Under the pieces are notes generated by a model that saw nothing but the letters and a program-made list of their open reading frames with translations, was not told where the DNA came from and made no database searches. A stretch of 64,000 nucleotides of DNA. Origin: Owenia fusiformis (taxonomy: Eukaryota; Annelida; Polychaeta; Sabellida; Oweniidae). Made by a program: the position numbers and the translations under genes. Location: the NCBI GenBank assembly GCA_903813345.2, contig CAIIXF020000011.1, forward strand, positions 6,536,571-6,600,570. The letters run 5' to 3'. Position 1 is the stretch's first letter. Every line of letters starts with the position of its first letter. Below are positions 12,393 through 23,574 of this stretch, one piece after another.

Positions 12393-13262
12393 CAATTTTT
12401 CAAACATTGCACTTGTTAAAATTCTTAAACTTCCTTAAAATTGATCTTCAGTATGTTTTACTTCTTAGTTTCACACTCTAAAAATATATGTTTTATCATA
12501 GAGGTATGGATGAAAAAGCCATAAGGGTCATCCATGGCTGTACCTAACATTCGTAAATTTGAATCCTTATATTTACAATTTTTCAAATGTTGGACTTTTG
12601 ATCTTTAACTTCCTTAAAACCCATCTAAATTATGTTCTACATCTTTAGTTCCATACTACAAAACCATAAATATCACCAAAGAGGGATGGATTCAGAAACT
12701 ATAGGGGCCGGCCATGGCTATACCTGGAATTCGTAAATTTGAAACCTTATATTTACAATTTTTCAAATTTTGGACTTGTTTAAAACCTTTAACTTCCTTA
12801 AAACCCATCTAAATTGTGTTTTACATCTTAGTTCCACATGGCAAAACCATAAATATCATCATAGAGGGATGGATCTAGAACCTATAGGGGTCAGCCATGG
12901 CTATACCTGGAATTCGTAAATTTGAAACCTTATATTTACAATTTTTCAAATTTTGGACTTGTGTAAAACCTTAAACTTCCTTAAAACCCATCTAAATTAT
13001 GTTTTACATCTTAGTTCCACATGGCAAAACCATAAATATCATCACAAAGGGATGGATCTAGAAACTATAGGGGTCAGCCATGGCTATACCTGGAATTCGT
13101 AAATTTGAAACCTTATATTTACAATTTTTCAAATTTTGGACTTGTTTAAAACCTTTAACTTCCTTAAAACCCATCTGAATTATGTTTTACATCTTAGTTT
13201 CACACTATAAAACCATAAATATCATCATAGAGGGATGAATCTAGAAATTATAAGGGTCAGCT
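12393..13262 (-). repeat. 183-bp tandem array in the right arm of the foldback
   Basis: Inverted counterpart of the left array. CATGGCTATACCTGGAATTC recurs at 12713, 12896 and 13079, again at 183-bp spacing. There is about one more unit than on the left, so the arms have not stayed symmetrical. Confidence 0.9.
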
Positions 13263-14125
13263 TTAGTCATACACAAAATCCAGCTGTCAGAAATGTCAAA
13301 TTTTTCGAAAAATCAACAATTTTTTTCTCAGCTCCTACCTCTTCCATGGCTTTGCATCTTTCAGGGTTACTAACCCTGCTATTGGGCACTTCACATGCAT
13401 TTTTCCAGCCTCTTACAGTGTCTAATTGAAAAGTTAGAATCAAAATAGTAAGAAAATGAGTCACGAATTTGCCCCCTGGGGTACATACTTTGTACTAATT
13501 TTCAAATTCTTTAGGAGTTATCAGCATCAATTATACTGCGAGTGATTCATACATATAATATCTATGTATGTCACTTACAAACATCAAAATATCTAAGGTT
13601 ATTTAGTGTGAACAATTTTTTTCCCAGGGTGGAGTGTTTTTGGGGGGTGGGGGGCTAACTCCTCAAAAAAAAGAACTTCCTACCACTCTGTGAAGCTATC
13701 ACCTAGGTGGAAGTTTCATCCAAGACTCTCCCCTAACTGAAAATGCTGCCAAACCAACTATACACCATTTATTGAGAATTTTCCTCCTCGCCCCTTGAGT
13801 AGATCTAATAATCCATACAAATATGTAAAATCACACTAGCAACATGAAAAATGATGTCCCATAAAATCCCTCTGAACGCACGCCTAAACCCTCATTCTGA
13901 CTGCACTAAAGATAAATTATATGAGATTTGTTACCATGGTAGATTATACATTTGTAATTAATTATTAATTATTACCAATCTTATTTTTAAAAATCAGTGA
14001 AATACACTATGGTTATGTGGACAGTCATTTTTGAATTAAATCACCAAGGAAAAAAGTAATCAAATACATATCCTCTAAATTGACAATGGAAGAAATTGAC
14101 AATGGAAGAAATTGTAGAAGGAAGA

Positions 14126-15592
14126 AGTTGCCCAGCCTTTCAGTAGGTTCGCTTTAGGTGATATATTTAACTAGGATTTCTAGGTTCGCTTTAGGTAGTT
14201 CCCCATATAAAAACTCCATTGGTAGGTTCGCTTTAGGCGATGTTCAAATATGCTAATTAGGTCTAGGTTTACTTTAGGTGATCACCTAAAGTGAACCTAT
14301 AACTACCTAAAACTACCTAAAACTACCTAAAGCGAACCTAGGTAGGTTCGCTTTAGGTAATTATAGGTTCGCTCTAGGTAATTATAGGTTCACTTTAGGT
14401 GGTCACCTAAAGCGAACCTGAATCTAATTAGCATATTTGAACATCGCCTAAAGTGAACCTAAAACTACCTAAAGCGAACCTACGTAGGTTCGCATTAGGT
14501 TAATACTTCCAAGGGCTGGGTTGGCTTTAGACCACCCAGCAGCTGGGTGACTCGATTTGTTGATTTGAACTGTTTATATATTTCTCACACATTTTGATGC
14601 ATATATTCTCACGCAAGTACATTTATTTACAATGATGGTCCTAAGCTGGCCTATGGAGGTAGCCGGGTGTCTGGACCCTACAAACTTGTGAACTGTATAG
14701 GCTATATGTCAACTGTTTATTTATTTCTCACACATTTTGATGCTTAGTTTCTCACTCAGGTACATTTATTTAAAATTCCTCCTATTTTATAATTGCATGC
14801 TTTTATAACACTAACCTCTAAAAAGGGTTTGAAACCAGAGTATTGTTTATTTTTTGCCAGTTTTTTTCATATTTACATCTAAAAACACAACAGTTGATGT
14901 TTGATTTCATAAGAATAGTAAACATAGACCCATTACATTCATTTTAAAACATCATTTGTGAAGATTGGATAAAAATTGCCAAAGTTAGAGCAGTTTTAGT
15001 GAAAAATTGTGTGACAGATATATCCGTCATTCTGGGTATTCAATAATTCAAGAGGTTAAAATAATATATTGATTGATCATTTGTACACTTACTTACATGT
15101 ACTTTGTAAATGAGCACTGATGTGATGGTCATTTCAGCATATTTCCCCATTTTCCTGGCTATTTCCAAATTTCCTGTCTAACTGATTTTAGTTTGAATAT
15201 TATACCCACAATGCATTGATACTTCCTGCTATCAGCGCCCCTAGTGGCTGTGACAGAACTTCTGTTTTGTAGGTTTGCTTTAGGTAGCTTTAGGTAGCTT
15301 TGGGTTCGAACCTAAAACTACCTACAAGTTTGAAGTGTTTTAGGAAGATTTAAGATTTTTAGGTTCGCTTTAGGTAACTCTTGAAGAATGACTATGTTTT
15401 TTAGGTTCGCTTTGGGTTCGAACCTAAAACTACCTACAAGTTTTAAAGTGTTTTAGGTAGATTAGGTTCGAACCTAAAGCGAACCTACTTTTTGTAGGTT
15501 CGTTTAGGTAGTCAGCAAATTGTGGGATTCACTTTTAGGTTCGCTTTAGGTTCGAACCTACATCACCTACTGAAAGGCTGGGTGTCATCAAA
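14126..15592. mobile_element. Foldback-type element with ends made of TTCGCTTTAGG motif clusters
   Basis: CCCAGCCTTTCAGTAGG at 14130 is matched in inverted orientation by CCTACTGAAAGGCTGGG ending near 15591. Two terminal clusters (14140-14490 and 15265-15570) hold many copies, in both orientations, of a motif close to TAGGTTCGCTTTAGGTA, giving nested palindromes. One example is a near-perfect palindrome around GGTGATCACC at 14275. The middle (14530-15260) is ordinary AT-rich sequence with a 70-bp direct repeat (14570 and 14710). No coding capacity is seen. Confidence 0.7.
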
Positions 15593-18370
15593 GGGAGGCT
15601 GCAGTCATATTGTAGCCCATGCTGTTCAAAAACGAGGCCAATTTTTAGGCAGAAAACTGTACAATGTTGGGGTATGGTTTTCATTTAGGGTACACAAAAA
15701 TAAGATGGTGTGAAAGTGTACATTCTAAGGGGGATTTATAATATCAAGGTTCAATTTTTGAGTGTAAGCCATTTAGAGGAAATTATGTTCCCTAGTGACA
15801 AATAAACAGTCCAACAAAAGGTTTCAACTTTGCAAGCTATTTCAGCTTAGCCTTTAGTATATATACATGTTACCAATTTATAAAAAGTCACATAAGGAAT
15901 ATATAAAATTGCGAATAAACGGAAAAACATGAAATCAGCATGTCATTTTGAAATGTATGTAATTATACACTCTAAATTGTATAATTATGACGGAGAATCA
16001 AAAATTTCATTTATATTTTGGAGAGAAAATGTGTGAAAAATGCCATGACCAAAGAGTTTTTTAAACATGGGTAATATTTCATTAATCTTTATTAATCTAG
16101 CCTTATATGGATATAATCCAAATAAATTTAGTATAGAGCACTTCTTGTCCAACATTTCAATAAAGTTCTTGAAGTGTATAAATTAGTCTTATATCCTATT
16201 CCATATTTATCCTTATGACACCAAAATAAGAGGGAGGATACCCAGAATTCATAACCAATGTTCATATTAAGATGATCATTTAGAAGTTCATATTTACATA
16301 GCGATAGGCTCATTTATGAATTCTGGGTATTTCATCCTACACCAGCACCCATCTTGGATCACCATGGCAACCACTTTATTTAGCATCACTCTCAACTCTG
16401 CGGTATGAAAGATGGAGTAGGTACTTTATTACTCACTAATTTATTATTCACTCCCTTCCTATGTTAAGATATATGAAAGTCAAATTGCCATTGAATTTGA
16501 TATCATCTTAGATTCCCAAGATATGAAGTTCCCATATATAGTATATGATTTAAATGAGACTGGTTGGTGAGCATGAAGTTCAACTTGTAAATTAACTCGT
16601 TGAGATTGAAATAACACTCAATGGTCAACATGTATTTAGAGTTCTCTGTTGGCAAGTTGAAGTTTATCTGTATGCGCTGTATAGTTGTAAATGTACACTG
16701 TGTTCCACTTAAAATGCTATTAATGATTACAAATCCTATTGTTTTATGAACCTCCTTATTGACATTGGTTTCAAATTACCACTGGGTTATTTGCAAATAC
16801 AATATTTTTCTTTTTTTCTCAGTTTTGGACATTTGAATATTTTTGAATATATTTTATATTCGTATAACCAGATAACCATGGATGTATTTCAGTTGTGTTA
16901 TATTAGCAAATGTATTAATAACATGGATATTTCAATAATATGGATATTTCATTTGACTAATATGGATCCTTCACTAATGTGGATACAAGATTATCTGTTG
17001 ACTTTATTTGACGATAAAGTAGAAGATTTATACTGATATTCTAGAAATATGAGGGCCATATGGTTTTCATCCTTCAACCTTTGGAGGTCCTTTGTGCTTT
17101 TCTAAAAGCATATTGTTTGCATTTGGGCTAGGAATTACACAATGTAAATACCACATTGTAGAATATGTCAAAGAAAGTTTGCTAAATCTAGAAATCTATT
17201 GAAATATGGAACTTTGGACTTGTTGGTTTTATCGATTTTGTCTGCATAAAGCTAATTTTATCAAAGATGTCCTATATTTGACATATCTTATGGTTTGTGT
17301 TATAAAATAATGAACAGAGTAGAAAATAGTTGGGAAATAAGGATTAAACTTAATAACCTTATTGTTAAACTCTAAATTGTATAGATATATCAAAAAATGT
17401 TGATTTTTCATTCGGTTTTTAGAGATTATTGCTGAAATAAGCATAATGAACATGGATTTTAAGGGCAAGTTTTGTGATTCATTCAAAATGGAAGCCATTT
17501 GAAGAATTGATTTGACCTTCACAAACATATCATAAAATGGAACTTAAAGTACTTTTTACTGGATCTAAAGAAAGTTACTATTGAAATTAATTGAAAGGAA
17601 ATGTCATTTTGAGAATTTAAGGAGGAATATTCAATAAGTTATATGAACTATTATAACACCTTCCATACTTTGACTTAACAAAGATGTCGAAATTATGTTT
17701 CATACAAAATGCCTTCTCAGGCGTTTATTTGCTCTTCTTGAATACTGATTCTGCTTTAGCATCATACATCTTTATAATGCCTTTTATAGACAGTGTAACA
17801 TCACAAACTGTTAAAATGCTGTGTGTAAATGTAAAAAATACAACTGAATACAGCAGTAAAATGGAGGAAATATTCTTCCCTCTTGATTGACAATAGCTAG
17901 TATCACATTCTAGAAACACATCACAATTTTGACATGTGTACTGTTGAAATGAACATTAATGAAATATTAATATCATGATTATGAATTTGTACAATTTACA
18001 AATATATTACAATTATTTACAAATGTACATATTTATAAAAATAATTCTTTGGATTTTCCTAGCTGTTTTTTGTATCATCCTCCATTATGCTGTTCGATTA
18101 TCATAACGGAGAATGTGTTAGTCATGACAGGAATGATCCCTTCTATTTCCCCTTACTCCTTATTGCATGGTTTAATCAACCACTCTCTTATAATAACTGT
18201 TTAACAGCCTCCAGAATTGAAAACACAGAGTCCTATTTTATAAGTTATCGAAAAAGTCAGAAAATCGAAATTGTTTTTCCATATAAGAGAGCTGGCTTCG
18301 GGAGTAGGGTGGAGGAATTATCGTCCCCCAGACTTTTGTCCACATTGTTCTAACTATGGCTGATAATGCT
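15593..18370. other. Intergenic DNA with no recognised gene
   Basis: The short frames here lack homology or splice context. There is a 14-bp inverted repeat, ACCCAGAATTCATA at 16228 and its complement at 16315. An X-box-like ATCACCATGGCAAC lies at 16358-16371. Confidence 0.5.
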
Positions 18371-18463
18371 CTAATCCTGTACATCAACGATTAAAGGAGC
18401 TGTATATTCACTATGGCGGATACCAAATGAGTAATGTGGACGCTCAGTTTTGTTAACACGGAC
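18371..18463 (-). CDS. ODF3: Distal alternative terminal exon of ODF3 copy B
   Basis: Acceptor CTTCCAG, then an open frame of 30 codons and TAG in phase 0, matching the donor phase of the 266-nt exon. It encodes a tail starting VRVNKTERPHYSFGIRHS and ending APLIVDVQD. It resembles the single terminal exon of copy A (VWAHKNEKPHFSFGIRHS) more closely than the proximal alternative does. Confidence 0.8.
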   Translation of the reverse strand, partial: VRVNKTERPHYSFGIRHSEYTAPLIVDVQD

Positions 18464-20580
18464 CTGGAAGAACAAGAAAAAGTCACATAAATAATTGGAA
18501 AAGTCACATAAATAATTGGGAAGTCACATAAATTATTTATTCAATAATGGGTTATAGAAATAATCACCTTACAATAAGGCCCGATTGATTATCTGTATGT
18601 CAATAGTGCAACTTATAATAAGACCACGTTTCTACATGATACACATTTGTAATGTTGCAATGGTGTTCGCTGCTTGAATGTTTGCTGTATCACATATGTA
18701 GATGTATTACTATGGTGCAATAAATTATAAATTAGTTTTATCTTATCTAATCAATGATGGCATTAGACGAGTATGCAATTAACAGATTGTTTCAAAGAAA
18801 TACAGATCGTAACTATGAAGCATAAACATTACAAAAGAGTAGCAGCAATAAAAATGAATTAAAATAAATAAGCAAACTTTGTTTTTTAACGAACACACAA
18901 TTAGTCTCTAATCTATTTCTAATTAAAATAAGTAAAATCTGTAGAAATAAAAAGTGTAGGAGTTAAAAAGTGTAGGTTAAGAAATATCAAACAAAAAATT
19001 AAGTCAGGCATCTGTTGTTGAAGAAAAGTCACCATAGCAACCTGAAAATCTAAAAGAAAAACTAGGAGCCTAAGTATAACTTCTAATTCCCCATGGCTTA
19101 AGTAAACCACCACCATCAAAATAGTTAAGTAAGTAAACAAATAAGATCCTATCTACTAATTTAAAATAAAAGAAAAATATCTAAAAGGAAAAGCCAAAAA
19201 TCTAGAAAAATATCTTCTATAATTTTTGACCTACGTTTTGTAATAAATTATAGGATTGGCTAATCGACTGGCTCAACGATTAAAGGAGCGGTGTATTGTG
19301 AATGGCGAATTCCAAATGTTGCTGCTGGCGCATTTCTTTTTGTTGCATATAATGTCTGTAATGAAAATACAATGTTATACACTCTGAACACAAAAACATC
19401 AAAATTAGAAACACATACATACTGGTGATCGGAATACAAACAGGCGATGATTTTACATGTGCTAATGTTAGATTTTTGAGCAACATGATCAACAAATTAT
19501 TAAAAACTGATGTTAGGAATTCAATAAAAAACAAACAAAAACAAACACATTATTGGGTTATTTTTCAATAAATAATTGTAAAAGATATTTACCTTTTCTG
19601 GTGAATGTGCTCCTGGGCCTGGTTTTTGTGTACCATCCCCTGGCATGGGGTTTCTTGAGGTCATACTGTATAGAGGTGCCTTGTCTTTATAAGTTTGTGG
19701 AGTGGTGGTGTTATATGTTCCGGGTCCTGGAGTTCTTTGCATATCTTCGTGGAATGAACCAGTTTTGCTTCTACCAGTGAGAGAATAGCATGGGGCTTGT
19801 CGTTTGCCACTCTGCTTAGTTGAGCCTAACATATGGGGGAGTGAGTAACTATTGGCAGCTGGAAGTAAAGATAATATAAATTAAAATGTGAATTATTAGA
19901 TATATTGTTATGTTATCTTATTGGGATATTAATATTGACAATGCATAGCAAGTATTGACTTAACATTCACCAATCAGGTCCATAGCAACCAACGTAAACA
20001 ATACAAAGTAACAGGTATATAGGTGATATTTAAAATAAGAATAATTTTTCTTAAATATTTGATATAAAATAGTAATAGATTAATCATGTTCTTTACAAGG
20101 ATTTAATGTTTAATTAGATAATTGTTTTTTTAAATCTGGAGGAGAAAATTTTTTATCATCAGAATCAAAGGACTATTTACCTGGTGTGTTGTCTGATTTC
20201 CTGTGTCTGTGGCGTGTTCCGAAACTGTATTCGGGGTGGTGTTTGTGTGCTGATGGTCCGACTTTCTCGGGGGAGTAAGCTCCTGGGCCTGGTGGCTTGA
20301 AATTGGCCATATCCTTTTGACGGGCATAGAGTGAGTAATGTGGGGTACCATCATTTCCGTCACGGTATGTTTTGGGGTTGGGGAAATAGCAAGGTCCTGG
20401 AGAGCACTCATCCTTGAATTTTCCGTGACGAACTCCAAATGGGTATGCTGGCTTCTTGGAATGGACACTCCTAGGGTCGTGGGTGTTCTGTCCCACAAGT
20501 CCAGGTAATCCATAACATGGCCCAGGGCTGCTGTACATAGCCGCGATGGGACCGCGAGGTTTTGTGTAGTTGTATACCAT
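18371..20580 (-). CDS. ODF3: ODF3/CIMAP1-like SHIPPO-repeat protein, copy B (two alternative terminal exons)
   Basis: The coding exons in transcription order are 20580-20181 (400 nt), 19858-19593 (266 nt), then either 19355-19260 (96 nt) or 18463-18371 (93 nt). All junctions are GT-AG and in phase, giving 253 or 252 aa; ODF3 proteins are about 254 aa. The protein starts MVYNYTKPRGPIAAMYSSPG and carries STPGR/SHIPPO repeats (SSPGPCY, CSPGPCY, PPGPGAYSPE, TPGPGTY, KPGPGAHSPEK). It closes with the family's FGIRHS..Y.APLIV tail. ODF3/CIMAP1 proteins associate with sperm-tail outer dense fibres and ciliary microtubules. A noncoding first exon is likely upstream: donor at 21202/21201, acceptor after 20620. 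The paralogue at 23575-28547 lies upstream in the same orientation. Identification is firm; which terminal exon is used is not known. Confidence 0.92.
19028..19041. promoter_or_regulatory. X-box-like RFX site
   Basis: GTCACCATAGCAAC fits the GTNRCC-N(0-3)-RGYAAC pattern bound by RFX factors in ciliary gene promoters. It lies between the two alternative terminal exons of ODF3 copy B, not near its likely start, so a regulatory role is only a guess. Confidence 0.3.
19260..19355 (-). CDS. ODF3: Proximal alternative terminal exon of ODF3 copy B
   Basis: Acceptor TTTTCATTACAG is followed by 31 codons and TAG in phase 0. It encodes TLYATKRNAPAATFGIRHS and then a tail ending APLIVEPVD. The Pro-Ala-Ala before TFGI is nearer the vertebrate ODF3 tail than the distal exon is. 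Both exons are open and splice-competent, so they may be mutually exclusive. Confidence 0.8.
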   Translation of the reverse strand, partial: TLYATKRNAPAATFGIRHSQYTAPLIVEPVD

Positions 20581-21201
20581 TTTGTATTTTTGTGTATTCC
20601 TTTTATAATCCTAGAGAAATCTGGAAAATATAAATTTATAACATTATTTTATGATTCATTTTCCCATAATTTAAAGAAATAATTGAACAAGTAAAATAAA
20701 TAATTATAAATATTAATAACATGTAGCTTTCAGTACAATATATTGTCAATATTATTATACTTTTTAGAATATAACTAATATTAATTATATTTCAAGTTTC
20801 AAGCCATGTTGTTTTGTAGCAACCAACACAAGAAATTTTGTTTAGTTTTGGTTAAAACAGGTTAAAATCCCTCCTAAATTCAGCCAAATACTTTAATATT
20901 ATAAAAGATTGTGTTGATTTATTCCAAAATATGATTTAGAATGTATTTAAAATTCTCAGAAGTAAGAAAAACTCAATGTTGATTTCTGTTGCTAACCAAA
21001 GTTTTGAAGTCCACACCTGAATTGTTAAAACTTTCAAATATGATTTTAAATTGATATAAATGTGATATTAGAACCATTAAACTTGATCAATTACCTTTAC
21101 CTATGCTTTAGTATTTATATATCATCCCAAAAGATACTTTATCATCTTAATGTTGTTGAAGTTTCATAAAATTATTCTGAGAAAAATCTAACTGCTCTTA
21201 C

Positions 21202-21250
21202 CTGAGTGAGTATCACCTATGAAGTGGCAATGCAAGAACACTGGTATAAT
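21202..21250 (-). other. Probable noncoding first exon of ODF3 copy B (3' end defined)
   Basis: On the minus strand CTCACTCAG is followed by GTAAGAGC, a strong donor. The acceptor TTTTCCAG after 20620 would join it to the 40-nt leader before the ATG at 20580. The upstream limit is not visible; a CCAAT-type box (ATTGG on this strand) lies near 21315. Confidence 0.4.
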
Positions 21251-21269
21251 ATTAAGGTGTAAACAAAAC

Positions 21270-23574
21270 AATGCTCTTGCTGCTAGGGAGTTAGTCATGT
21301 GACTATATCTTTGACCAATCAGAAAAGTTTATTGATAAAAATTATTGGCGGGAAACCTGAATTGGCACTATAGATGTCATTGCTGCATATCAACAATGTA
21401 AATATTTATGAAACAGGGCATGGTAACTCAGAATTGGTGGGGAATTTGATTGCATTTATTGATCATTAATGGGAGGTATTTCATTTCAGGTATATACTCA
21501 ACTAAAAGGAAGTGGATGGATATCCAAGAAATCTGATCAGTAGGTGTATAAAATGTATGTTTTGTCGAAAAATATTATCAAAAATATGGAAAATAATAGC
21601 TTTGGGAACTTTTGGACATGGTTGTGAGGTAAACAAACATAAACTCGTACATTAACATTGAGATCTACTGTATTCTGTTAGAGCTTGTGTACTTAAGGTC
21701 ATTTTGAATTTTGGTAGTAAGAATAGATGAAAGTTCACATTTATCGGAATCTCTGAATTTAATCAAATAAAATACTAAATGGGGTATATTTTAATTAAAG
21801 GATGATTCGTATGGTTTGGGGAGATCTAATTGAATTCAAAATCCTGTCTTGTGAAGGAAATTTTGATCTGATCAAATTGACTGTTATGTATTTGATTCAT
21901 ATTGTTTGTTGGGAATTGTTTTTCTTTTATTTCCTGGTGTTGCCACTTTTGTTGTCAGTGGAGTGAATGTTTTATTTACCGTAGACTTACCTAAAACACC
22001 AATAAACAAACAAAATTGTTTTTTATTTTTATTAAAAAGTGATCAGAATTCTGACCATTTATTCATTCATTTTATTTCAAATACTGTTTTATTGTGCATC
22101 CAATTTCCATTTTAAATTCTAAACATAATATTTCTAATAATTCTACATAACAAAAGCAGGAGCAAGTTTTATTAAGAATGCTGTTTTTATAATACACTAA
22201 TTGTTTATTATTTTGAACATATACGTGATACATTACTGCAAGCACCAGTTAATATTTTGACTCGACAAAATCTTGCGCTGATTGAGGAATCGCCTCGAAA
22301 AAATCGCCTCGAAATGTAAAATGAGTATTTGTTATGCCATTTTCCCAATAATCCAGTCTAGACTAATAGCATATCAATAAAATAATTTTTGATATCTGAG
22401 TTATTAATGAGCACTATGTTATAAGTACTGCAACTGTACTTTGTACCTATGTACTTTTAGTAGTATATCAGAAGTAATATTGCCTAGGAAGAAATTTTAC
22501 CTTAATTTTTTCTTCTGGTGACAAATGGTAAAATAGTGTCAGAGCACTTATTTGAAAATGTTCTGTTAACAAGATTTTCATTCATAATTCAAAGATTAAG
22601 GTAAAATATATTTCAATGATCTTGAATTGATTCAAGGTGAATTCATTATGACCAAATTACCATTTATCTTTTTAGTGGGCTTCTATTGCAAGAATATAAT
22701 ATTGTGTCATTGTAACTTTTTAGTTTAAGGAGTTAAGTCAATGCCAACGTCCATCAAACTTTTTCAATAGGTTGACCCCTTCACCCTCTATCTTCTACAT
22801 TAAAAAACCTGGCAATACTCAATGGCAAAAACAAAATGAATACCCATAGACTACATATTGAAAATATCAACAATTTCTCATATCAAAATAAATCTCGAGC
22901 CCACCCCCCAAATTGATCACAAAAATTGTCGAACATTGGCATTGACCTTCAATAAATGTCACTCCCGATGGCACAAATCAGTTATGAAACTATTTCATCA
23001 AAGCTGCAATTAAATTGTTAGGAGCATCAAACTTTTAAATGATATTTTCCTTGTTTAAATGTGATAATTTACTGCAGAAAACAATATTCTTGATTCTTGC
23101 AATGGAATGCCTCCGGGACTTACATCCCCCTCTTTCTGATCTAAGCTAAGTTCATTATGATAAATGATAAGATGCCAAAAATGGCAAATAATATAATATA
23201 ATGTGTATATAATATCATATAATTTGAAGCATTGTGTTATATTGCAATATATACATATAAAAAAGCTTGGCTTTCAACAAAAGTTAGATATAAGTAACAA
23301 ATAATACTTTGACTGATTATGTAACAACTCAATATATAACACATGTCTAATTGTTTTGGCAAATCGAGACCAAATTCTACAATAATTGAAAAGCTTAATA
23401 AAAGGCTTAAAAATCTCTTGTGTGACTCAAAAAATCCTAAAGACTACATTATATATATTTGATAAGTTAATATCTTTTTTAAAAGTTCATCAATATCAAT
23501 ATTTTTGAAAAGTCTGAAATTATATTTTGAATGAATTAAAGTTTTTTTTGTTAAAGCACCATCAATATCTGAGT
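21270..23574. other. Intergenic region between the two ODF3 copies
   Basis: AT-rich, with no exon-like sequence that I can support. A short C-rich stretch lies at 22895-22910, and two copies of AATCGCCTCGAAA sit at 22290-22315. Confidence 0.45.

Larger units (their letters stand above)
3900..13907. mobile_element. Composite foldback transposon with 1.4-kb inverted arms (host element)
   Basis: The outer ends match in inverted orientation: AGTGCAGTCAGAATGAG at 3900 and its complement ending at 13907. After a nested insertion (4006-7996) is removed, the left arm is 3900-4005 plus about 7997-9235, and the right arm is about 12393-13907. Both arms contain the same sequence order: end, CTCAAGGGGCGAGG block, a C/G-rich AAAACACCCCA block, then an array of 183-bp repeats. 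No transposase is visible in the loop (9240-12390). Matching open frames in the two arms (8373-8567 and 13235-13429) are copies of the repeat and probably not genes. Long-arm foldbacks without coding capacity are usually mobilised in trans; the superfamily is undetermined. Confidence 0.8.

Noticed and set aside
8373-13429. Paired 64-aa frames containing SHTQNPAV and FFQPLTVSN
   Set aside because: Same explanation: inverted copies of non-coding foldback DNA.
15300-15310. tRNA gene suggested by GGTTCGAACC
   Set aside because: The sequence arises from head-to-head repeats; no A box, acceptor stem or cloverleaf could be found around it.
16746-17036. 96-aa frame on the plus strand
   Set aside because: AT-rich, hydrophobic by composition, no family match or splice context.
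19521-19832. 103-aa frame treated as a separate gene with start at MLGSTKQSG
   Set aside because: It is the middle exon of ODF3 copy B; the reading extends upstream through the acceptor, and the last residues run into the intron.
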